A program made the translations under genes and the position numbers. The notes beneath the pieces are model-generated. The model did not search any database and had not been told where the DNA came from. It saw nothing but the letters and a program-made list of their open reading frames with translations. From an uncultured Clostridia bacterium (GTDB taxonomy: Bacteria > Bacillota > Clostridia > UBA1381): a stretch of 64,000 nucleotides of DNA. The stretch is from contig CAKSUM010000001.1 of assembly GCA_934501535.1 (NCBI GenBank), forward strand, positions 1 to 64,000, given 5' to 3'. Shown here one piece after another: positions 1-8,776 of this stretch. The stretch's first letter is position 1; every line of letters begins with the position of its first letter.

Positions 1-5
1 AAGGA

Positions 6-30
6 CTGAAAGCCGAAATCCGGCTCTCAG
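6..30 (-). terminator. Possible terminator hairpin after the GH28 gene
   Basis: An inverted repeat (about 10 bp per arm, one mismatch, AT-rich loop) lies 46 bp beyond the stop codon of the GH28-like gene. The expected T-run on the minus strand would fall at or beyond the window edge, so only the stem can be seen. Confidence 0.4.
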
Positions 31-75
31 CCCACAAAAAACTACTTAGATTATATTATCATTTTGGAGCCAATT

Positions 76-1566
76 TTAAGGTTTACACAAAATGAGGGAT
101 TGCCCCTTCATTTTTTCAATACTTATCTCATCGGCACACGCAATTTTTTTATCATTCACATATAAATAGGAAATGTGTATGTTCCGGCAGCCGTGTTCCG
201 CATCAAAACCGTGGAAATACATCGTGGGCTTTTGTCTGCCGTAAAGGCGGATATTGTTAAAATAAAAACCGTTATTTTTTCCGCGCCGCGTACCGCCGTC
301 AGAATATTCTTCATGAAACTCCACTGACAACAATATCAAGTGCGGCGCATAATCCTTATCAGGCTTCATTTCATAATAATTTTCGCTGTCCGTGCCCTGC
401 AAAAGCGGCTGCGGTATTACGCTGTCATACTCAACCGTAATATTGTCATATGTAATGTCATGCACATGTGCGTAATCAACATTCATACAATCCAAAACCG
501 GTCCGGTCACATGAATTATACTGCAATTTTTAAAATGAATATCGGCAATTTCTTCCACGCGTGTTTCCGCTCCTATTTCCAGACATTTTCCCCAGTCATT
601 CCAGATTACACAATTTTCTGCAATAACATTCTTAAACACATCACACCCCTTACCGTCATGTTCGCTCACTCCGCTGCCGCTCTGCTGCCAATCAAATCCT
701 TTTATGCAGATTGAATCGTCATACGTTCTTATGAAGCAATCACTGATATGCACATTCTCACAATTATGCATGTCTATACCGTCGGAGTTATATCTCCAGC
801 AGCCTATAATTTTAACATTTCTTATTTCAAGACCGCGGCAGCATATCGGACGAATGTTGTACTGCAGCGAATCGCGTATTGTGATACCGTCAACGGTTAC
901 ATTCGTGCAGTATTCCAAATCTATCGTGTCTGTTCTTTCAGCGTTATTGACAGCGGCAAAATTATTTTCTGCATTTGCCTCAAACAGTATTTTTTCCTTT
1001 ATGCGGCTGTTATCAAGTATGCCTCTGCCGATAATTTTAATATTATCTGCATCGCACGCATGCACGCCACTGTAAACAACCGCTCCCTCATCAATAAACA
1101 GCGTCTGATTGCTTTTCAGTTCGATGATACCTGCATCATGTTCTCCGGCACCGAAGTAAACTATTTCGCCTTCTTTTTTATAGTCCGCAATCGGGTCGGC
1201 GAATATGTGCAGTGCATTTTCTCTGCCAAACGGCTCAACAGTAAAATATTGCGGCTTGTTGAGGTGAATTTTTATTATTCCGTTTTCAACGCGCATTTCG
1301 GCATCGGTATTTTTCGGACGTAATTCCGCCCTTTCAAACGATTTATTTACTTTTATTTCTATTTCGGTGTTTCTGTCGGTTTCAAATGATAAAAAGCTTA
1401 TTATCTCCGTTTGCTCAAGCTGCCGCTGATGCCCCGGCCAGCGGCGGTTAAACGGATACGCCGATACGCGCGCAGCGTTGGTCTTGACCGGCGTACCGTT
1501 TACTTTGACATCATATGTACTGTTTTTCATTTCCGTTTCCGCCACCGGATAAATATGTGCTCCCAT
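76..1566 (-). CDS. GH28-like (polygalacturonase-family) beta-helix glycosidase
   Basis: A protein of 496 residues with the right-handed beta-helix of glycoside hydrolase family 28, which hydrolyses galacturonide or related linkages in pectin. Seen: NSDGID at about residues 260-265 and the DD pair in TYDDSICIKG at about 283-284, which match the three catalytic aspartates of the family. The usual GHG motif is not clear; the equivalent stretch reads GKCLEIGAETR, so the substrate may be unusual. There is no signal peptide, which suggests a cytoplasmic enzyme acting on imported oligosaccharides. The start is the ATG at 1566, placed just after GGAGGG; a TTG 12 bases upstream is unlikely because it lies within the Shine-Dalgarno. 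It is the second gene of an operon, 18 bp after the SGNH esterase. Confidence 0.85.
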   Translation of the reverse strand: MGAHIYPVAETEMKNSTYDVKVNGTPVKTNAARVSAYPFNRRWPGHQRQLEQTEIISFLSFETDRNTEIEIKVNKSFERAELRPKNTDAEMRVENGIIKIHLNKPQYFTVEPFGRENALHIFADPIADYKKEGEIVYFGAGEHDAGIIELKSNQTLFIDEGAVVYSGVHACDADNIKIIGRGILDNSRIKEKILFEANAENNFAAVNNAERTDTIDLEYCTNVTVDGITIRDSLQYNIRPICCRGLEIRNVKIIGCWRYNSDGIDMHNCENVHISDCFIRTYDDSICIKGFDWQQSGSGVSEHDGKGCDVFKNVIAENCVIWNDWGKCLEIGAETRVEEIADIHFKNCSIIHVTGPVLDCMNVDYAHVHDITYDNITVEYDSVIPQPLLQGTDSENYYEMKPDKDYAPHLILLSVEFHEEYSDGGTRRGKNNGFYFNNIRLYGRQKPTMYFHGFDAEHGCRNIHISYLYVNDKKIACADEISIEKMKGQSLILCKP

Positions 1567-1584
1567 AGCTCCCTCCAAAATATG

Positions 1585-2256
1585 TCACCGGTCTATATAT
1601 GCTAAAATACGTTCCGCGATTTTTTGCATGCCCAAATCTCCCGGGTGGTTTGCCACACCCTCATGCTCAAAAAGTCCCAAAGCCTTCATGCTGTCATCCT
1701 CACCCAGGTCGCTGAGCTCCGCAAGGTCATAATTTTCTTTTTCGGCAACCGCACGTATAACCTCGTCCGCCGGGTGTTTCCAAAAGCTTGTTGTGAGTAT
1801 AATATGCGCCTTTTTATTTAAATTAAAGTAATCTATCAGACGTTTATACTCCCTTTCAAATATTTCTTTGTCAAGATTTTTATGATCGCAATTTTCCACG
1901 CAGCGTATAACTATAATATCCGCACCGAAATTTCTTGCTTTTTCAAATTTTTCAAGCTGAGCCGCTCCTTCTTTATAATGTCCTTCCCATGCGCCCACTT
2001 GCGCAATGCATGCCGCAGCGTCATTTTTTTTGCTTAAAGCGCTGACCACACGATGTACATAATCTTTTTCCGCGCAGCTTGCCGCCATGCCGAAATCATG
2101 ATACCAGCCTATTTCCGGCTTTTTCCCATGACGCGTTATCGAATTGCCGACAAATAAAATCCGCACTCCGGTGCCTTTTTCATTTATGAAACTCACACAC
2201 TTGTTTTTTTCAAGCTGGTTTGTTGACGCAACGGTATTTTTATCAATTTGGTTCAC
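1585..2256 (-). CDS. SGNH/GDSL-family esterase
   Basis: A 223-residue SGNH hydrolase. Block I reads ILFVGNSITRHG, giving the nucleophilic serine in GNSIT, and a C-terminal HPGDLGM stretch gives the catalytic Asp/His region. There is no signal peptide. The start is taken as the GTG at 2256, 7 bp after GGGAGGGA; longer ATG-initiated reading would run back through the promoter. As first gene of an operon with a GH28-like enzyme it is plausibly a carbohydrate esterase removing acetyl or methyl groups from pectic or similar oligosaccharides. The substrate is inferred from the neighbour only. Confidence 0.8.
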   Translation of the reverse strand: MNQIDKNTVASTNQLEKNKCVSFINEKGTGVRILFVGNSITRHGKKPEIGWYHDFGMAASCAEKDYVHRVVSALSKKNDAAACIAQVGAWEGHYKEGAAQLEKFEKARNFGADIIVIRCVENCDHKNLDKEIFEREYKRLIDYFNLNKKAHIILTTSFWKHPADEVIRAVAEKENYDLAELSDLGEDDSMKALGLFEHEGVANHPGDLGMQKIAERILAYIDR

Positions 2257-2273
2257 TATAGTTTCCCTCCCTA

Positions 2274-2291
2274 TGCATAATCGATTATTCA
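2274..2291. promoter_or_regulatory. Candidate LacI-type operator
   Basis: An 18-bp near-perfect palindrome with central CG (core ATAATCGATTAT, flanked by TG on each side) sits directly downstream of the -10 box and before the Shine-Dalgarno of the SGNH gene. Size, symmetry and central CpG are typical of LacI-family operators. No regulator gene is adjacent. Confidence 0.6.
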
Positions 2292-2292
2292 C

Positions 2293-2322
2293 ATTATACG
2301 CAAAACAAAATATATATGTCAA
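2293..2322 (-). promoter_or_regulatory. Sigma-A promoter of the SGNH-GH28 operon
   Basis: The minus strand carries TTGACA (2317-2322), an 18-bp spacer and TATAAT (2293-2298), both hexamers matching the consensus exactly. Confidence 0.85.
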
Positions 2323-2341
2323 TAACTTTTTTCCACAATTT

Positions 2342-2373
2342 AAAAAAGGCTGCAAAAATAATGCAGCCTTTTT
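2342..2373 (-). terminator. Rho-independent terminator of the arg operon
   Basis: A GGCTGCA/TGCAGCC stem with a 7-nt loop, flanked by A-run and T-run, starts one base after the argF stop codon. Confidence 0.9.
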
Positions 2374-2374
2374 A

Positions 2375-3280
2375 TTAATCCTTCATCAGTTTAACCATAA
2401 CAGCCTTTTGTGCATGCAGACGGTTTTCCGCCTCATCAAAAATTTCTTCGGCATGCTTTTCAAAAGTTTCCGCCGTAATTTCCTCGCCGCGGTGTGCGGG
2501 CAGACAATGCAGCACCATCGCTCCCTCGTTTGCCAGCGCCATAAACTCCTCGTTTACCTGGTAGCCCGCAAAAATTTTCTTTCTTTCCTCAGCCTCTGCC
2601 TCCTGTCCCATCGACGCCCACACATCGGTATATACAACATCGGCTCCGCTTACGGCTGCTTTTATATCGCTCGTACACAAAAATTCACCGTTTTCCTCCG
2701 CCCATTTCATAATATCGGCGTCGGGTTTGTTTGTGTCCGGACAAGCTATCGCCACACTCATGCCGCACTTGATACAACCGACAATAAGCGAATTTGCCAT
2801 ATTGTTTCCGTCACCGATAAAACAAAGCTTTAATCCTTTCAAAATCTTTTTATGCTCACGGATTGTCAGCAAATCCGCAAGAACCTGACACGGGTGCGCA
2901 TAATCGGTAAGCCCGTTTATAATAGGAATACTTCCGTACTTCGCCAAATCTTCAACCTCTTTTTGCGCAAAGGTTCTTATCATAATTCCGTCAAGAAATC
3001 TCGAAAGCACACGCGCCGTATCTTCAACAGGCTCGCCTCTGCCGATTTGCAGGTCATTCGAGCTGAGAAACAGCGGATTTCCGCCCAGCTCATACATACC
3101 GACCTCAAAAGACACCCTGGTTCTTGTCGAGGATTTTTCAAAAATCATTCCGAGAGATTTCCCGGCAAGCAGTTTATGTTCAATCCCGTTCTTTTTTTCA
3201 TATTTCAGCTGATCGGCAAGATTTAAAATCTCTACAATTTCCTCGCCGGTTAAATCAGACAGTTTTAATAAATGCTTCAT
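2375..3280 (-). CDS. argF: Ornithine carbamoyltransferase
   Basis: A 301-residue anabolic ornithine carbamoyltransferase: carbamoyl phosphate plus ornithine gives citrulline. Seen: the carbamoyl-phosphate loop SSTRTR near residue 54, HPCQ near residue 129, and the ornithine-binding HCLPAHRGEE near the C-terminus. Length is usual for the family. Its ATG overlaps the argD stop codon (ATGA), so translation is probably coupled. It is the last gene of the argCJBDF operon and is followed at once by a terminator. No argG, argH or carAB is present in the window. Confidence 0.96.
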   Translation of the reverse strand: MKHLLKLSDLTGEEIVEILNLADQLKYEKKNGIEHKLLAGKSLGMIFEKSSTRTRVSFEVGMYELGGNPLFLSSNDLQIGRGEPVEDTARVLSRFLDGIMIRTFAQKEVEDLAKYGSIPIINGLTDYAHPCQVLADLLTIREHKKILKGLKLCFIGDGNNMANSLIVGCIKCGMSVAIACPDTNKPDADIMKWAEENGEFLCTSDIKAAVSGADVVYTDVWASMGQEAEAEERKKIFAGYQVNEEFMALANEGAMVLHCLPAHRGEEITAETFEKHAEEIFDEAENRLHAQKAVMVKLMKD

Positions 3281-4431
3281 TTTTCAATTACTCCTTTCAG
3301 AATTTCAAGTCCGCGGTTAATTTCATCATATGTTATGTTAAGCGGCGGAACAATTCTGAGTTTTGTTTTCGCCGTCAAAATCAAAAGTCCGTTCTTAACG
3401 CACTCAGCAGCCGTTTCTGCCGCACTTGCGCCGATTTCAACACCAATCATAAGCCCTTTTCCGCTGACGGATTTTACACCGTTTATCTTTTCAAGCGCTT
3501 CCTTTATATATCTTCCCTTTTCGCTCACCTCGCCGAGAAAATCGTCCGACAGTCTTTCCATATTGCTGATTGCAGCCGCCGCGCATACCGGATTTGCACC
3601 GAAAGTTGAGCCGTGCATTCCCTTGCCGAGTGTATTTTCAACACGTTCGCCGAGCAGGGTCGCTCCAATCGGAAGTCCTCCGGCAAGTCCTTTTGCCGTG
3701 GAAACAATATCCGGCGTCAAGTCAAAATTCATGTACGAATACAGCTTCCCCGTGCGCCCGTTGCCGGTCTGCACCTCGTCCACAATCAATAAAATATCGT
3801 TCTCGGTTGTGACCTTTTCCACTGCCGCAAAAAAATCGTCGATCAGCACATTTACTCCGCCTTCTCCCTGAACGGTTTCTATCATAACGGCACATATGCT
3901 GTCATCAATTGCGTCAAACAGCGCCGACGGCGTAGGCTGAATGTATTTAAAACCCTCCGTAAAAGGCGTAAAATACTTGTGGAACACCTCCTGCCCGGTC
4001 GCGGCAAGTGTTGTTACCGTCCGTCCGTGAAAGCTGTTTTCAAGCGTTATTATCACATTTTTTTTCGGATTTTTGTCCGTGCCGTATTTTCTTGCAGTTT
4101 TTATCGCGCACTCGTTTGCTTCCGCCCCCGAATTTGAAAAGAACACTTTTTTCATGCCTGTTCTTTTACACAAAATTTCCGCAAGATGCGCTCCGTTTTC
4201 ATTATAGTACAGGTTGGACGTATGCTGAATTTTATCGAGCTGCGCAATGACTGCCGCTTTCCACTCATCATCCGACGCACCGAATGTATTTACCGCAATT
4301 CCGCTGCCGAAATCTATGTAGCTTTTACCGTCCTCGTCATATAAAGTGCTGCCTTTGCCGCTTTTCAATGCGACATCAAATCTCGAATATGTCCCGGCAA
4401 CGTATTCCTCGTCAAGCTCCTTTGTTGTCAT
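3277..4431 (-). CDS. argD: Acetylornithine aminotransferase
   Basis: A 384-residue PLP-dependent class III aminotransferase that converts N-acetylglutamate semialdehyde to N-acetylornithine. Seen: FFSNSGAEANE for phosphate and cofactor binding, SFHGRT, LLIVDEVQTGNGRTGK, and the PLP lysine in the STAKGLAGGLPIGA stretch. The start ATG follows AAAGGAAG. It lies between argB and argF and overlaps argF by 4 bp. Some ArgD enzymes also act in lysine synthesis; the setting points to arginine. Confidence 0.95.
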   Translation of the reverse strand: MTTKELDEEYVAGTYSRFDVALKSGKGSTLYDEDGKSYIDFGSGIAVNTFGASDDEWKAAVIAQLDKIQHTSNLYYNENGAHLAEILCKRTGMKKVFFSNSGAEANECAIKTARKYGTDKNPKKNVIITLENSFHGRTVTTLAATGQEVFHKYFTPFTEGFKYIQPTPSALFDAIDDSICAVMIETVQGEGGVNVLIDDFFAAVEKVTTENDILLIVDEVQTGNGRTGKLYSYMNFDLTPDIVSTAKGLAGGLPIGATLLGERVENTLGKGMHGSTFGANPVCAAAAISNMERLSDDFLGEVSEKGRYIKEALEKINGVKSVSGKGLMIGVEIGASAAETAAECVKNGLLILTAKTKLRIVPPLNITYDEINRGLEILKGVIEK

Positions 4432-4450
4432 AGAACTCTTCCTTTCTTAA

Positions 4451-5302
4451 TCAAATAAACATTGTTCCGATACCCTCATCGGTAAGCGTTTCCAAAAGTA
4501 TTGAATGAGGAACTCTGCCGTCAATCATAAATACCTTCTTGACGCCCTGACGGACCGCCTCAATACAGCAATCCACCTTGGGTATCATTCCGCCGGATAT
4601 TATGCCCTCGCTGATAAGCTGCGGCGCTTCGCTTGCCTGCACTACCGGAATGAGCGAGTTTTCATCGTCCTTGTCACGCAGTAGTCCGCGTATATCCGTC
4701 ATGGAGATAAAACCCTCCGCTTTCAGCATACCGGCTATTTTTGATGCCGCCGTATCCGCGTTTATGTTGTATATATTGTTTTCCGAATCACAGCCTATCG
4801 TGGAAATAACCGGAATATAGCCGCGGTCAAGCAGGTCGGTAATCGGCTCAACATTGACATTCGTGATTTTACCGACATACCCCAGCTTTTCATCAAGCGG
4901 CTCAGCTTCAATAATATGCCCGTCACAGCCGCACAGTCCGATTGCACGTCCGCCGGTATTCTGGATAAGGTTTACCAGTCCTTTATTAATTTTTCCCGAC
5001 AGTACCATTTGTGCGACATCAACCGTTTCACGGTCGGTAACACGCAATCCGTTTACAAATTCCGTCTTTTTCCCGATTTTGTTCAGCATGCCTGTAATTT
5101 CCGGGCCTCCTCCGTGGATAAGAACAACCTTTACCCCTATAAGCGAAAGCAAAACTATATCGCCCATAACCGCATTTTTAAGATCATCGTTTATCATCGC
5201 GTTTCCGCCGTATTTTACAACAATAATTTTATTATAATACTGCTGAATATACGGCAGTGCCTCGATAAGGATTTTTGCACGGTCTTTATTTTCAATACCC
5301 AT
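4451..5302 (-). CDS. argB: Acetylglutamate kinase
   Basis: A 283-residue amino-acid kinase that phosphorylates N-acetylglutamate. Seen: IIVVKYGGNAM near the N-terminus for phosphate binding and LIHGGGPEITGML for the acetylglutamate site. The start is chosen at the ATG at 5302, 7 nt after GGAGG; an ATG two codons earlier is too close to the Shine-Dalgarno, and a longer frame overlaps argJ. Feedback inhibition by arginine is common in this family, but the long N-terminal helix of the arginine-sensitive type was not judged here. Confidence 0.95.
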   Translation of the reverse strand: MGIENKDRAKILIEALPYIQQYYNKIIVVKYGGNAMINDDLKNAVMGDIVLLSLIGVKVVLIHGGGPEITGMLNKIGKKTEFVNGLRVTDRETVDVAQMVLSGKINKGLVNLIQNTGGRAIGLCGCDGHIIEAEPLDEKLGYVGKITNVNVEPITDLLDRGYIPVISTIGCDSENNIYNINADTAASKIAGMLKAEGFISMTDIRGLLRDKDDENSLIPVVQASEAPQLISEGIISGGMIPKVDCCIEAVRQGVKKVFMIDGRVPHSILLETLTDEGIGTMFI

Positions 5303-5315
5303 TTTCATTCCTCCG

Positions 5316-6530
5316 TCAAGTGCGGTAATCACCGTTTATTTTTACGTAATCATAGGTCAGGTCGCAGCCCCATGCTACAGCGCTGCCGGCTCCGTCCGAC
5401 AGACTTATGTCAATAATAATTTCATCTTCGGTCAATACCTTTTTCGCCAAGTCCTCCGAAAAATCCACGCCGCTGCCGTTTTCACATACTTTAACCGAGC
5501 CGGCCGCGGAAGAAAGCGTAACCGCTATGCCGCCGACATCCGCATTAGCACCGGAATATCCGATTGCGCACAGTATGCGGCCCCAGTTTGCATCCGCACC
5601 GAACATTGCCGCTTTAAATAGCGTTGATGTTATAACGCTTTTCGCAATCATCTTTGCATCGGTCACGGTAAGCGCTCCCGAAACATGACATTCTAAAAGC
5701 TTTGTCGCGCCCTCGCCGTCCTTTGCAATTCTGCGGCAAAGTGATGTCGTAACCTTATTCAACGCTTTTCGGAATACTTCAAAATCCCCATTTTCACTGT
5801 CTATGACTGCATTTCCCGCCATTCCGTTTGCTATTACCGACACCATATCGTTGGTCGATGTATCGCCGTCAATGCTTATCATATTAAAGCTGTCCTTTAT
5901 GTCCTGCGAAAGTGCGCAGGATAGCATTTCTGCCGTAATCGCAGTATCGGTTGTTATGAATACAAGCATGGTTGCCATGTTCGGGTGAATCATTCCCGAG
6001 CCTTTGGCAATTCCGCCGAGCCTGCACACTTTTCCGCCGATTTCAAATTCAACCGCAATTTCTTTTTCAACGGTATCCGTTGTCATAATCGCACGCGCCG
6101 CAGCATTGCTGCCGTCGGAATTGAGTGCTTTTATCAAATCCGGCATCGCCTTTTCAATCGGTGCGGTATCCAGCGGCAATCCGATAACTCCGGTTGACGC
6201 AACTATTACGTTTTCCTCTTTAATATCTGTGTTTTCCGCAACTATCGCACACATTTTTTCCGCCACCTCTATGCCGTCCGCATTGCAGGTGTTGGCATTT
6301 CCGCTGTTGCACACAATCGCTTGCGCTCTGCCGTCTGCAAGATGCTTTTTGTTAACCCATATAGGCGCACCCTTGACAAGATTTTGCGTATAACAGCTTG
6401 CCGCGCTGCCGCAAACCTCACTTGTTATCAGCGCCAAATCCGGTTTATTTTTATTTTTGCGTATTCCTGCATGTATCCCTGCGGCATAAAACCCCTTGGG
6501 CGCGCATATACCTCCGCTTATTTCTTTCAT
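5316..6530 (-). CDS. argJ: Glutamate N-acetyltransferase / amino-acid acetyltransferase
   Basis: A 404-residue ArgJ, which moves the acetyl group from acetylornithine to glutamate and so recycles it; many homologues can also use acetyl-CoA. The self-cleavage site is visible in KGSGMIHPNMATMLVFI, where the new N-terminal Thr in ATML acts as nucleophile and splits the chain into alpha and beta subunits. The presence of argJ and the absence of argA or argE indicate the cyclic arginine pathway. It lies between argC and argB, with 13 bp to argB. Confidence 0.96.
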   Translation of the reverse strand: MKEISGGICAPKGFYAAGIHAGIRKNKNKPDLALITSEVCGSAASCYTQNLVKGAPIWVNKKHLADGRAQAIVCNSGNANTCNADGIEVAEKMCAIVAENTDIKEENVIVASTGVIGLPLDTAPIEKAMPDLIKALNSDGSNAAARAIMTTDTVEKEIAVEFEIGGKVCRLGGIAKGSGMIHPNMATMLVFITTDTAITAEMLSCALSQDIKDSFNMISIDGDTSTNDMVSVIANGMAGNAVIDSENGDFEVFRKALNKVTTSLCRRIAKDGEGATKLLECHVSGALTVTDAKMIAKSVITSTLFKAAMFGADANWGRILCAIGYSGANADVGGIAVTLSSAAGSVKVCENGSGVDFSEDLAKKVLTEDEIIIDISLSDGAGSAVAWGCDLTYDYVKINGDYRT

Positions 6531-6545
6531 ACAATACCAACCTTT

Positions 6546-7478
6546 CTATAAATCAAGTCCCTTTGTCTTATCAAATCCAAGCGCTAAATTCATACATTCA
6601 ACCGCTGCGCCCGATGAGCCTTTGCCGAGATTATCAAATCTTGCCGCAATCAAAACTCTTTCATCATTACCCGTGACCTCAATTTCAAGACGGTCGCTGC
6701 CGGCAAGATTATTGCTGCCCAAAAATCCCTCAAGACCGAACGGATTGACTTTGACCGCAGCCTGTCCGTCATAATGCTCCGCCAAAAGCGCATGCAGTTC
6801 TTTCACCGTCGGATTTCCTTTCAGCAGTTTCGGAAATACCGGCACAGAAACAACCATACCGCTGTAATAATCCGCTACAATCGGCGCAAATACCGGATTT
6901 TGTGCCAGTCCGCACACCGCTGTCATTTCCTTTAAGTGCTTGTGATTTTGCGTAAGACCGTATTGCCGCGGAGATGACAGCTCACTATCTCTGTCCGGTG
7001 CCTCGTACTGTGCAATCATTTTCTTTCCGCCGCCCGAGTAACCCGTTACGGAATAGCAAACAATCGGATAATCTTTCGGCATAACTCCGCGTGACACAAG
7101 CGGATACACCACAGAAATAAATCCGCTTGCATGACAGCCCGGCACTGCAATTCTGTCCGACGTCATAACTGCCCTTTCAAATTCCGCCGAAAGCTCCGGA
7201 AATCCGTATGCCCAGCCCGGCTGCGTCCGGTGCGCAGTAGATGTATCAAGAATTTTCGTCCCGCAGTTTCCCACCGCGCTGACAATTTCCCGTGCGGCAT
7301 CGTCCGGCAGACATAAAAACGCAGCGTCAGCCGCAAAAACAGCCTCTTTGCGTGCCTCCAAATCCTTTCGTTTTTCTTCGCTGAGCGTAATCATTTCAAC
7401 ATCTGTTCGATTTTCCAGACGCTCAAAAATCCTCAGACCGGTAGTTCCGGCACTTCCGTCCACAAATATTTTTTTCAT
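6546..7478 (-). CDS. argC: N-acetyl-gamma-glutamyl-phosphate reductase, short type
   Basis: A 310-residue NADPH-dependent reductase and the first gene of the arginine operon. It has the N-terminal GSAGTTGLRIFERL nucleotide loop and the active-site Cys in VPGCHASGFISVVYP. At about 310 residues it belongs to the shorter type 2 branch rather than the 345-residue type 1 enzymes. The promoter and ARG-box-like sites upstream suggest ArgR-type repression by arginine. The argJ start follows after 15 bp. Confidence 0.94.
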   Translation of the reverse strand: MKKIFVDGSAGTTGLRIFERLENRTDVEMITLSEEKRKDLEARKEAVFAADAAFLCLPDDAAREIVSAVGNCGTKILDTSTAHRTQPGWAYGFPELSAEFERAVMTSDRIAVPGCHASGFISVVYPLVSRGVMPKDYPIVCYSVTGYSGGGKKMIAQYEAPDRDSELSSPRQYGLTQNHKHLKEMTAVCGLAQNPVFAPIVADYYSGMVVSVPVFPKLLKGNPTVKELHALLAEHYDGQAAVKVNPFGLEGFLGSNNLAGSDRLEIEVTGNDERVLIAARFDNLGKGSSGAAVECMNLALGFDKTKGLDL

Positions 7479-7491
7479 AATTTCGACTCCA

Positions 7492-7608
7492 TGTATAAAT
7501 ATGCACTGTAATATTATATTGTATTATCCCACATTATTAAATAAATGTCAAGTACATTTATGCACTCCCGATAAATAATTATGCATTTTTTGTGAATATT
7601 TATAATCA
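7492..7608. promoter_or_regulatory. Cluster of ARG-box-like operator sites
   Basis: Four AT-rich imperfect palindromes surround the argC promoter: TGTATAAATATGCA (7492-7505), GTACATTTATGCAC (7552-7565), AAATAATTATGCAT (7573-7586) and TGAATATTTATAATCA (7593-7608). They resemble the ArgR site TGAATWWWWATTCA and would place repressor on both sides of the -35/-10 region. This is pattern matching only in AT-rich DNA; no argR gene is in the window. Confidence 0.5.
7523..7551 (-). promoter_or_regulatory. Sigma-A promoter of argCJBDF
   Basis: The minus strand carries TTGACA (7546-7551), a 17-bp spacer and GATAAT (7523-7528), about 45 bp upstream of the argC start. Confidence 0.8.
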
Positions 7609-7657
7609 TGAAGTATTTTTTATACATTATTTTGTAAATTTTTTTATAAAGAAAATG

Positions 7658-7686
7658 TGGAAAAAAAACGAAAAATGTGTTAAAAT
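7658..7686 (+). promoter_or_regulatory. Weak promoter of the EamA transporter gene
   Basis: TGGAAA (7658-7663), a 17-bp spacer and TAAAAT (7681-7686), about 30 bp upstream of the start codon. The -35 is poor; the spacing is right. Confidence 0.45.
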
Positions 7687-7716
7687 GTTATTGTGTGCAA
7701 AATGGAGGAAAAGAAT

Positions 7717-8652
7717 ATGAACAAACAGATAAAATCTATATTTATATTGCTGCTCACGGCGCTGATATGGGGCGTTGCTTTTGTGGCTCAGTGCGAGGTC
7801 GATAATGACGCTCTGGGCAATTTCGGATTTAACGGCATAAGATTTCTCTTGGGAAGCGTTTCGCTCATTCCTGTCATTCTTTTGTTTGAGCGCGACAATC
7901 CTGATAAAAACAAAATTATGCGAACGTTGCGGACAGGCGCTGTTACCGGCGTCGCTTTGTTTGCCGCTTCCGCACTTCAGATGGAGGGTCTCAGCATCAA
8001 CCACAATGCCGGAAAGGGCGGATTTATAACCGGACTTTATACAGTTTGGGTGCCGTTTTTAAGCTACATCGTATTTAAAAAGAAAATTCACGCAAACACC
8101 TGGATATCTGCAATTATGTCAGCTGTCGGACTGTATCTTTTGAGCGGCGGATTTGACAAAATAAATTATGGTGACGCAGTTATTCTTGCAGGCTCGGTAT
8201 TTTGGGCAATACATATTCTTCTTATAGACACTTTTCTCGAAACGGACATCAGTCCGCTTAAGTATTCATTCGTGCAGTTCGTTACCTGCGGCTTGCTGAA
8301 CCTGATATTCGCGGCATTCACCGAAACGATTACTTTAAGCGGCATATCGGCAAACACCGTTCCGATACTTTACACCGGAATAATGTCAACCGGAGTTGCA
8401 TATACCTGTCAGGTTATCGGTCAGAAAGACTGCAAACCGACTCTTGCCGCGATTATACTTTCCACCGAATGTGTGTTTTCCGCAATATCCGGCGCAATTC
8501 TGCTGCACGAGGTAATGAAAACCGAAGGCTATATTGGCTGCGTCTTGATTTTTGCCGGAATAATAATATCTCAGCTGAATGGAAAGGAGAATGAAAATGC
8601 TGCCGAAGGATCCGATAATACTTGTGAGTGTGCTGAACACCAAGCTTCGTGA
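7717..8652 (+). CDS. EamA-family (DMT) transporter
   Basis: A 311-residue inner-membrane protein of the drug/metabolite transporter superfamily. It has two EamA repeats of about five hydrophobic helices each; the first begins with FILLLTALIWGVAFVAQ and the second with GDAVILAGSVFWAIHILLI. Substrates in this family range from amino acids to nucleotides and cannot be read from the sequence. The start ATG at 7717 follows GGAGG at 8 nt; an upstream in-frame GTG lacks a ribosome site. Its 3' end overlaps the next gene by 56 bp. It is divergent from argC, but no functional tie is seen. Confidence 0.88.
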   Translation: MNKQIKSIFILLLTALIWGVAFVAQCEVDNDALGNFGFNGIRFLLGSVSLIPVILLFERDNPDKNKIMRTLRTGAVTGVALFAASALQMEGLSINHNAGKGGFITGLYTVWVPFLSYIVFKKKIHANTWISAIMSAVGLYLLSGGFDKINYGDAVILAGSVFWAIHILLIDTFLETDISPLKYSFVQFVTCGLLNLIFAAFTETITLSGISANTVPILYTGIMSTGVAYTCQVIGQKDCKPTLAAIILSTECVFSAISGAILLHEVMKTEGYIGCVLIFAGIIISQLNGKENENAAEGSDNTCECAEHQAS

Positions 8653-8776
8653 CTGCTATCCCAACCTGACGGCTTTATGTGAGGATTTGGGCGAGAATCA
8701 GGCTGAAATAACAGCCGCAGCCAAGGCTGTCGGTTATGTATACAGCAAGGAACTAAATCAATTTAAAATGCAGTAA
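8597..8776 (+). CDS. DUF4250 small protein
   Basis: A 59-residue protein beginning MLPKDPIILVSVLNTKLRD, matching the DUF4250 family of short clostridial proteins of unknown function. It has no membrane segment and looks like a compact helical domain. The start at 8597 is chosen because AAGGAG lies 7 nt upstream; an ATG at 8591 is only 1 nt away from it. It overlaps the end of the transporter gene in another frame, so the two are probably coupled. A terminator follows at once. Confidence 0.85.
   Translation: MLPKDPIILVSVLNTKLRDCYPNLTALCEDLGENQAEITAAAKAVGYVYSKELNQFKMQ

Noticed and set aside
1567..1578. TTG start 12 bases upstream of the GH28 gene
   Set aside because: The TTG forms part of the Shine-Dalgarno region itself; the ATG at 1566 is properly placed after GGAGGG.
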